A stretch of 5,286 bases of DNA, from the NCBI GenBank assembly GCA_038110535.1, contig JAYNJW010000081.1, forward strand, positions 1 to 5,286, written 5' to 3'. Under the pieces are notes generated by a model. The model was not told where the DNA came from and did not search any database. It saw only the letters and a program-made list of their open reading frames with translations. Shown here piece by piece: positions 1 through 4,035 of the stretch. Each line of letters begins with the position of its first letter. Within the stretch, counting starts at the first letter, position 1. The translations under genes were made by a program, and so were the position numbers. The stretch is from Chordibacter sp038110535. Its GTDB lineage: Bacteria > Verrucomicrobiota > Verrucomicrobiia > Opitutales > Seribacteraceae.

Positions 1-162
1 TAAGCGCTGAAAGCATCTAAGCGCCAAGCTATTCCCAAGATAAGATCTCCTTTGGCCTTCGGGCCATGAAGGAACCTGGAAGACTACCAGGTCGATAGGT
101 CAGGTGTGTAAGCACAGTAATGTGTTGAGCTAACTGATACTAATGTTCCGAACCGTTTGTTT
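1..162 (+). rRNA. 23S ribosomal RNA, 3' end (5' part outside window)
   Basis: This is the last ~160 nt of the large-subunit rRNA (domain VI). It matches the conserved bacterial 3' end in order: CTGAAAGCATCTAAG near the start, CCCAAGATAAG, a short hairpin GGCC-TTCG-GGCC, then GTGTGTAAGCACAGTAAT and GTTGAGCTAACTGATACTAAT at about 104-144. The 3' end is placed about 20 nt after TACTAAT, by comparison with E. coli 23S, so it is uncertain by a few bases. The terminal CCGAACCG segment should pair with the 5' end of 23S, which lies outside the window. Confidence 0.97.
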
Positions 163-232
163 CTTTCCAATTCGCTAGGTATTTATATTCCCGAGCGACC
201 TTGTGTTCCCATTAACGTTAAACTAAATTTTC

Positions 233-259
233 CGTTGTTCGCGGACTGTCGCGGCAACG
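233..259 (+). repeat. Hairpin in 23S-5S spacer
   Basis: CGTTGT (233-238) pairs with GCAACG (254-259), including one T-G wobble. After a single bulged T at 239, CGCG (240-243) pairs with CGCG (250-253), leaving a six-base loop GACTGT. About ten pairs with a GC-rich top make this likely to fold in the pre-rRNA. There is no T-run after it, so it is not a terminator. A processing or folding element is an inference. Confidence 0.55.
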
Positions 260-303
260 CTTACTTAAGTGCAATACCATTGGCTGTTCAAATTAGACAG
301 TCC
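243..303 (+). repeat. 8-nt inverted repeat bridging spacer hairpin loop and 5S leader
   Basis: GGACTGTC (243-250) is the exact reverse complement of GACAGTCC (296-303), which lies about 11 nt before the 5S start. The left arm overlaps the loop and upper stem of the 233-259 hairpin. The two pairings are therefore mutually exclusive at the stem, or the loop could form a pseudoknot with the 5S leader. The repeat itself is read directly from sequence; the function is unknown. Confidence 0.4.
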
Positions 304-313
304 CTGGAAATCA

Positions 314-430
314 CTCTGGTGATCATAGATGAGGGGAAACACACGTTTCCATCCCGAACACGCTCGTTAAGCCCTCAATCGCTGATGGTAGTGCAGCCAC
401 GCTGCTGTGTGAGAGTAAGTTGTTGCCAGT
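314..430 (+). rRNA. 5S ribosomal RNA
   Basis: This is a complete 5S gene of about 117 nt. Visible landmarks are the helix I strands CTGG (316-319) and CCAG (426-429), the loop C segment TCCATCCCGAACACG (348-362) with TTAAG after it, the GATGGTAGTG segment of loop E/helix IV (383-392), and GAGAGTAAG (411-419) before the closing strand. It sits between 23S and a strong terminator, the usual end of a 16S-23S-5S operon. Both termini are estimated to within a few bases because helix I is imperfect outside CTGG/CCAG. Confidence 0.93.
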
Positions 431-435
431 CTTGC

Positions 436-478
436 GACCCGCGTCTTCCTAACCGAAGACGCGGGTCTTTTTATTTTT
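436..478 (+). terminator. Rho-independent terminator of the rRNA operon
   Basis: A perfect 13-bp stem GACCCGCGTCTTC (436-448) / GAAGACGCGGGTC (455-467) encloses the 6-nt loop CTAACC. It is followed at once by TTTTTATTTTT (468-478). It begins about 6 nt after the 5S end and is one of the clearest signals in the window. It separates rRNA transcription from the protein genes downstream. Confidence 0.96.
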
Positions 479-494
479 ATTTCAAATCTTTCCT

Positions 495-500
495 TACAAT
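495..500 (+). promoter_or_regulatory. Possible -10 box for the small ribosomal-type gene
   Basis: TACAAT resembles the sigma-70 -10 consensus. It lies 15 nt before the ATG at 516 and just after the rRNA terminator, where a new promoter is expected. No good -35 hexamer is visible at the right spacing; the region there is only T-rich. Transcription would start at about 507, giving a leader of under 10 nt, consistent with the absence of a Shine-Dalgarno site before 516. Confidence 0.25.
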
Positions 501-515
501 CTAACCTCAAATTTT

Positions 516-611
516 ATGGGTAACCTAAAAAAGAAGCGCCGCTTGAAAATGAATAAGCATAAGCGTCGCAAGCGTACACGAGCCAATCGTCACAAGAAAA
601 GAGATTGGTAA
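516..611 (+). CDS. Small basic ribosomal-type protein (mS38/bS22-like, AURKAIP1/COX24 domain)
   Basis: This 31-residue gene reads MGNLKKKRRLKMNKHKRRK and ends KKRDW. Nine Lys, eight Arg and two His make up 19 of 31 residues. The pattern of KKRR-K-M-KHK-RRK followed by RANRHKKR matches the AURKAIP1/COX24 C-terminal family. That family covers mitochondrial small-subunit protein mS38 and the mycobacterial 30S protein bS22, which bind rRNA near the subunit interface. Bacterial members of this length and wording occur as free-standing genes. The start is fixed by the conserved MGNLKKKRR opening; there is no Shine-Dalgarno site. It lies 38 nt after the rRNA terminator's T-run and 69 nt before the prenyl synthase gene. 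Being so short, it is easily missed by gene callers. Family assignment is by motif recognition; its place on this organism's ribosome is inferred. Confidence 0.88.
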   Translation: MGNLKKKRRLKMNKHKRRKRTRANRHKKRDW

Positions 612-620
612 GTTCTTTTT

Positions 621-639
621 GGAGTGTTTTTAGTACTCC
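621..639 (+). repeat. Weak hairpin in the 611-681 gap
   Basis: GGAGTG (621-626) pairs with TACTCC (634-639), with one G-T wobble, around a 7-nt loop TTTTTAG. No T-run follows on the + strand (CGTATTTGTC), so it is a poor terminator. It could attenuate or stabilise the end of the small ribosomal-protein transcript. It could also be chance, given the short stem. Confidence 0.25.
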
Positions 640-680
640 CGTATTTGTCTACCAGTCCTTTACCACTAGCTTTATGGTAG

Positions 681-1733
681 ATGAATACAGATTGTAATAG
701 CCTTAATATTTCAAACGATTTGCCTTACAAGGTACGCAGTGCTCGTTTTATTGAGTATTTTGAGGCCTACCTTTCGGATTCTTTACAAGGTTTGGACGAG
801 GAAATCCGAGCCTATGCTCACCAGGTAGCCCTGGCAGGTGGCAAAAGAATCCGGCCTTTGTTGGTTTATCATTTTGCCGGACAAGGTTTAGTCTCGCAAG
901 AATCCACTATCAAGGCATCGGTAATTCTGGAACTGGTCCATCTGGCGACTCTGATCCATGATGATATCCTTGACGGTGCAAAGGTACGCAGAAATATGCC
1001 TGCCATGCATGAGGAAATCGGTTCTCACGCGGCGATATTACTTGGAGATGCCCTGTTCGGATTTGCCTTAGAATTGGCTTCCCAATTTCCAACGACCCGG
1101 ATCTGTGCAACTGTTGCCGAAGCCACCCGAAAAACATGTTCCGGAGAGATCCGTCAAACCTTCGCCCGTGGGTGTAGAAACATTGAACTGGAAGAATATA
1201 TCGGCTTTATAAACGATAAGACAGGGGAACTTTTCCGTGCCTCATGTGAGATTGGTGCCTATCTTGCCGGTGCCGATGAGCCAACTATCAAGAGGGCCGG
1301 ACAATTTGGCTTATCGTTGGGCATAAATTATCAGGTCTTTGACGACCTGATTGATGCATTCGAAAAACCAGAGAACAGTGACAAGTGCTTAGGGTCAGAT
1401 TGGGGTACCGGGAAAATGACCTTGCCCATAATCCTTCTTCGAAATTCTGCCACTCCTACTGAGATTGCAGAGTTGGATAATTTTTTCTTCTCTCCCAAAA
1501 GTTGGGATAACGAACCCAAAATGAGAGCTTGCTTACACCAACTTTTTCTAAAATATGATGTTTTGCCTGCTTGCACAGAGTATTTTGAGCAACATTTCAG
1601 CACCACAAATTCTTTAATCGATCAATTCACTGCCCCTTCGCTAAGATCTGACCTAAATAATTTTCTACATAGTTTTGCGGACAAGTTTTCTAAAATATCT
1701 ACTTTGAATTCGAGTAATTTTCTTGCCGTTTAG
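681..1733 (+). CDS. Polyprenyl (long-chain trans-isoprenyl) diphosphate synthase
   Basis: This 350-residue protein has all the hallmarks of the trans-isoprenyl diphosphate synthase family, which adds isopentenyl diphosphate units to an allylic diphosphate in the cytoplasm. Visible motifs are GGKRIRP (53-59), the first Asp-rich motif DDILD (94-98) followed by R103-R104, GDALF (122-126), KTGELF (180-185), the second Asp-rich motif DDLID (221-225) and GTGKMTLP (242-249). Ala89 and Thr90, five and four residues before the first motif, are small, as in octaprenyl synthase IspB. This favours a long-chain product for a quinone side chain rather than C15 or C20; that is inference. An in-frame TAG (678-680) sits directly before the ATG, so translation cannot begin further upstream. 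No Shine-Dalgarno site is seen. The last ~90 residues are poorly conserved. It is first in a tight gene run, 24 nt before the sigma gene. Confidence 0.94.
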   Translation: MNTDCNSLNISNDLPYKVRSARFIEYFEAYLSDSLQGLDEEIRAYAHQVALAGGKRIRPLLVYHFAGQGLVSQESTIKASVILELVHLATLIHDDILDGAKVRRNMPAMHEEIGSHAAILLGDALFGFALELASQFPTTRICATVAEATRKTCSGEIRQTFARGCRNIELEEYIGFINDKTGELFRASCEIGAYLAGADEPTIKRAGQFGLSLGINYQVFDDLIDAFEKPENSDKCLGSDWGTGKMTLPIILLRNSATPTEIAELDNFFFSPKSWDNEPKMRACLHQLFLKYDVLPACTEYFEQHFSTTNSLIDQFTAPSLRSDLNNFLHSFADKFSKISTLNSSNFLAV

Positions 1734-1746
1734 TGTTCAATTCTGC

Positions 1747-1750
1747 AGGA
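1747..1750 (+). promoter_or_regulatory. Ribosome binding site of the ECF sigma gene
   Basis: AGGA lies 7 nt before the ATG at 1758, inside the 24-nt gap after the prenyl synthase stop codon. It is the clearest Shine-Dalgarno site in the window and supports this start over later ATG codons. Confidence 0.6.
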
Positions 1751-1757
1751 TAAGCAG

Positions 1758-2393
1758 ATGAACAATTCCTTGGAGTCTGCGATCAATAATGATGCTTGCT
1801 CGATTAACTCCGAGGAGAGTGTACCAGATATACTCTCCCTTGTGCAAAGAGCAAAGGGTGGTGACTTGAGTGCATTTGATTCCCTTATTGTTCGCTACCG
1901 TCAGCGCCTCTATTCGGTCATTTACAATATGACCATGAATGCAGAGGATGCGGCAGACTTAACTCAGGAGTCGTTTGTCAAAGCCTTCCGTTCCCTCGCT
2001 AATTTCAGGGAAAAGTCATCTTTTTACACTTGGTTGTACCGAATCGGGGTAAATCTTACCCTCACTCATTTAAAAAAGAGAAAAATCCGGCAGTTCTTTA
2101 GTTTTGATCAAGCTTCAGAGGATGGTGGTATGTCAAAAGACTTGGAAGCGGTTTCCTCGACCTCTTCCACCTCGGTCAAAAAGGCATTGAATAATGAATT
2201 GCATGAAAAATTGAACGAAGCTCTGTCCAAGTTGTCAGATAAACATAGAACCATTGTTGTATTATTTGAAATTGACGGACTTGGACACAAAGAAATCGCA
2301 AACATTATGAAGTGTACAGAAGGCACGGTGCGCTCCCGTTTGTTTTATGCAAAACAACAATTACAATCTTATTTGGCGGAATATTTAAACTAG
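1758..2393 (+). CDS. RNA polymerase ECF-type sigma factor (sigma-70 family, RpoE-like)
   Basis: This 211-residue protein has the two-domain ECF layout. A sigma region 2 spans about 38-107, with the core-binding segment DLTQESFVKAFRSL (67-80) and the promoter-melting/-10 segment FREKSSFYTWLYRIGVN (83-99). A Ser/Thr-rich linker (about 115-142, containing SSTSSTS) follows, then sigma region 4 (about 146-205). Region 4 carries a helix-turn-helix in LGHKEIANIMKCTEGTVRSRL (about 175-195) that would read the -35 element. The first ~22 residues precede the domain and are not recognisable. Length is normal to slightly long for ECF factors. The downstream membrane protein and HtrA-like gene suggest control by an envelope signal. 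Autoregulation cannot be judged, because no ECF-type GGAAC...TC promoter was recognised nearby. A strong hairpin lies inside its early coding region (1814-1838). The class is certain; the regulon is unknown. Confidence 0.95.
   Translation: MNNSLESAINNDACSINSEESVPDILSLVQRAKGGDLSAFDSLIVRYRQRLYSVIYNMTMNAEDAADLTQESFVKAFRSLANFREKSSFYTWLYRIGVNLTLTHLKKRKIRQFFSFDQASEDGGMSKDLEAVSSTSSTSVKKALNNELHEKLNEALSKLSDKHRTIVVLFEIDGLGHKEIANIMKCTEGTVRSRLFYAKQQLQSYLAEYLN
1814..1838 (+). repeat. Strong hairpin within the sigma factor 5' coding region
   Basis: GGAGAGTGTA (1814-1823) and TATACTCTCC (1829-1838) form a 10-bp stem with a single G-T wobble around the loop CCAGA. It covers about codons 19-27, in the non-conserved N-terminal tail just before sigma region 2. 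There is no T-run after it. It could affect translation or mRNA stability, or be a by-product of codon choice. Confidence 0.4.
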
Positions 2394-2408
2394 TTTTAAA
2401 GAAATCAA

Positions 2409-2888
2409 ATGAAAGACAAACCTACCCTCGACGAACTTTTCCAGTCTAAAAAAATGGATCTTCCCGGTGAAGAATTTTGGAATGGTTTCCAAGACCGTGT
2501 TAAAGGTCAGACCATGGCAGCTCTTAGCCAACGCAGCAAAGCTTCGAAAGTACGCAAAGCGGGAGTTTATGGATTTGCTCCCGTCTTTATTTTGGCAATG
2601 GTCAGTTGGACTATGTTGCAACCAGAGAAGCAGTCAGGAGGCAATCTTTCCCAGTCTTCCATAAATGTTGCAACGAATGAAGCCAGTGCTAGATTTGATC
2701 AATTGGCCTCGGTGTTAGACGAAGACTTGCCCATCATGTCCGAGGGAGCCATTCAGCTTGCCAAGCTGGAGTCTTTTGAATCCTTTGCAAAATCAAGCAT
2801 TCAACTGGCGGGAGTGGGAGAAAGTTTTAGTCAGCGAGTCCTTCACCTTTCTCCCAGTTCTAACAAGACTGCCCGGTTTACTTTTTAA
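2409..2888 (+). CDS. Single-pass membrane protein, putative anti-sigma factor
   Basis: I do not recognise a named family. The 159-residue protein has a cytoplasmic-type N-terminus (1-50) with a predicted helical patch LDELFQSKKMDLPGEEFW (7-24). A basic stretch (RSKASKVRK, 42-50) precedes one transmembrane segment (about 52-70). A Ser/Gln-rich, probably periplasmic part (71-159) ends in Arg-Phe-Thr-Phe. Inside-positive charge before the segment implies N-in, C-out topology. This is the topology of ECF anti-sigma factors, and the gene sits 15 nt after a sigma gene and 3 nt before a secreted PDZ protein, so an anti-sigma role is a reasonable inference. Against it, no HxxxCxxC zinc anti-sigma motif is present; the protein has no cysteine at all. 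Only a weak AAAGA (2398-2402) precedes the ATG. It could instead be another membrane partner of the circuit. Confidence 0.72.
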   Translation: MKDKPTLDELFQSKKMDLPGEEFWNGFQDRVKGQTMAALSQRSKASKVRKAGVYGFAPVFILAMVSWTMLQPEKQSGGNLSQSSINVATNEASARFDQLASVLDEDLPIMSEGAIQLAKLESFESFAKSSIQLAGVGESFSQRVLHLSPSSNKTARFTF

Positions 2889-2891
2889 TGC

Positions 2892-3965
2892 ATGAAACGG
2901 CTTGTTTTTACAAGCTTCTGCTTAGTTTTATTTCGAGTACTGGTTAGTGCAGAGTCCGTAGGTGCTCACTCCTTCCTGTCCGTTCAGGAAAGGGTGCAGG
3001 ATATATTTAACAGTTCTAAGGACTGTGTGGTCCGGGTAAAAGCTACCCGCAAGGATATTTTAGGAGATAAGCCCAATCGTGTGCTCAAGATGGGTAGTGG
3101 ATTTTTTGTAAGTAAGGACGGTCATGTTCTTACCACTGGCTTGTTACGAAATGCAGATCAAATATGGATCGAACATCTGCAATCGTTCTATCTTGCCCAG
3201 TTAATCGGTCATGATTATCTCTGCAATGTTTCCATGCTCAAGATAATTGAGCCTAATAAAGAATTTCCCTTTTTATCAGTCTCCGATGATGTTGAAGATC
3301 TGACACCCGGATCAATTCTTGTAGGATTGACCTGTGCACTAGAATTTAAAGTCGGACCAACTTTTGGACTTTTTCAAAGCGAAGAAATTTCTTTTGGAAC
3401 GAGTTTATTTCCCACCAAAATGTTGCGATCAAGTCTACCTTTAGGTCCTGGTGAGATTGGTGCCCCCATTTTCGATCTAAATGGTCGATTTGTCGGGATT
3501 TCTCATGCGGCCCTTACAGACTTGGGTTCTTCTTTCATCCTCCCAGCCGATGCATGTCTGCGAATTAGGGACGGATTAATGCTTTCCGGCAAAGTAGATT
3601 ATGGATGGTTTGGAGTGACCGTATCGAGAAAACTAAATTCGCAAAACTCTTTTGATATCGTGGTGGAGGGAACCGTGGACGGTTCACCTGCATCCAAGTC
3701 CTACCTCAAAAAAGGGGACCGGATCAAAAAGATCGGGTCCGTAGATGTGCTGGACCGGGGCGATCTTGCTCATGCCGCTTTTTTTGCCCAACCTGGAACG
3801 GTGTTGACCTTTTTAGTAAACCGGGATGATAAAGTCGTTTCGGTTCCCATAAAGGTCGAAAAAAGATCGGTCCTGATCAAAGAAGAAGAGTCTCAAATTG
3901 CAGAAGTGGACGGGGCTGTTCCTGGGGATGACTCATTTGAGACCGAAAAGCCCACCGTTCCTTAA
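2892..3965 (+). CDS. Secreted HtrA/DegP-like PDZ protein, catalytic triad lost (pseudoprotease)
   Basis: The 357-residue protein begins with a signal peptide (about 1-20, KR then a hydrophobic core, cleavage likely after VSA), so it is exported, probably periplasmic. Residues ~30-230 follow the trypsin-like HtrA fold: GSGFFVSKDGHVLTT (68-82), the strand NVSMLKI (112-118) and GPGEIGAPIFDLNGRFVGI (185-203). All three catalytic positions differ from active HtrA. His of TNxHV is Leu84, Asp of DxALLK is Asn112, and Ser of GNSGG is Ile189. One PDZ domain follows (about 236-325), with the carboxylate-loop-like GWFGV (238-242) and GSPASKSYLKKGDRI (264-278). An acidic, probably disordered tail ends the protein (331-357). 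The gene starts 3 nt after the membrane-protein stop, without a Shine-Dalgarno site, suggesting translational coupling. It most likely acts as a binding or sensing protein rather than an enzyme. The frame is intact, so it is not a decayed gene. Confidence 0.88.
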   Translation: MKRLVFTSFCLVLFRVLVSAESVGAHSFLSVQERVQDIFNSSKDCVVRVKATRKDILGDKPNRVLKMGSGFFVSKDGHVLTTGLLRNADQIWIEHLQSFYLAQLIGHDYLCNVSMLKIIEPNKEFPFLSVSDDVEDLTPGSILVGLTCALEFKVGPTFGLFQSEEISFGTSLFPTKMLRSSLPLGPGEIGAPIFDLNGRFVGISHAALTDLGSSFILPADACLRIRDGLMLSGKVDYGWFGVTVSRKLNSQNSFDIVVEGTVDGSPASKSYLKKGDRIKKIGSVDVLDRGDLAHAAFFAQPGTVLTFLVNRDDKVVSVPIKVEKRSVLIKEEESQIAEVDGAVPGDDSFETEKPTVP

Positions 3966-3985
3966 AGATCGATTCGTAAAACATA

Positions 3986-4026
3986 CCTACAGGAATTCTC
4001 GACTTCCCTCCTCCGATCCTGTAAGG
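3986..4026 (+). promoter_or_regulatory. Inverted repeat overlapping the fumarase ribosome binding site
   Basis: TACAGGA (3988-3994) is the exact reverse complement of TCCTGTA (4017-4023). Adding CC (3986-3987) with GG (4025-4026) across a bulged A extends the stem to nine pairs around a 22-nt loop. The right arm contains the only plausible fumarase Shine-Dalgarno sequence, AAGG (4023-4026), 9 nt before the ATG at 4036. There is no T-run, so it is not a canonical terminator. It could mask the ribosome site, bind a dimeric regulator as DNA, or be chance. Confidence 0.35.
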
Positions 4027-4035
4027 CGTTAAGAT

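Larger units (their letters stand above)
163..313 (+). other. 23S-5S internal transcribed spacer
   Basis: A spacer of about 150 nt separates 23S and 5S. I see no tRNA cloverleaf and no credible gene in it. A 115-codon open frame (157-504) crosses the spacer, the 5S gene and the terminator, and is a chance frame. The spacer does hold a stable hairpin (233-259) and a longer-range 8-nt inverted repeat (243-250 with 296-303), listed separately. These may take part in pre-rRNA processing. Confidence 0.8.

Noticed and set aside
163..313. tRNA gene in the 23S-5S spacer
   Set aside because: No TTCRANY T-loop with matching acceptor stem, or anticodon arm, could be found.
157..504. 115-codon + strand open frame across the spacer, 5S and terminator
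   Set aside because: It runs through a clear 5S rRNA and a terminator hairpin, and the translation resembles no protein family. It is a chance frame in RNA-coding DNA.
674..697. Seven-codon upstream frame MVDEYRL overlapping the prenyl synthase start
   Set aside because: Too short and without a ribosome site to call as a gene; mentioned only as a possible influence on start choice.
910..1137. Minus-strand open frame of 75 codons
   Set aside because: It lies wholly inside the well-supported prenyl synthase gene and has no family resemblance; it is an antisense shadow. The same holds for 1331-1606.
2385..2664. Open frames on both strands overlapping the membrane-protein gene (2385-2621 minus, 2467-2664 plus)
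   Set aside because: The 2409-2888 frame fits the tight spacing to both neighbours and has a coherent TM segment. The others are alternative-frame shadows.
2888..2890. ATG overlapping the membrane-protein stop as start of the HtrA-like gene
   Set aside because: It is in a different frame from the HtrA-like protein. The in-frame ATG at 2892 gives a proper signal peptide.
3716..3740. Inverted repeat GGACC.GATC-AAAAA-GATC.GGTCC in the HtrA-like gene
   Set aside because: It encodes the conserved PDZ segment KGDRIKKIGS, so codon constraint explains it. There is one central mismatch, and no T-run follows.
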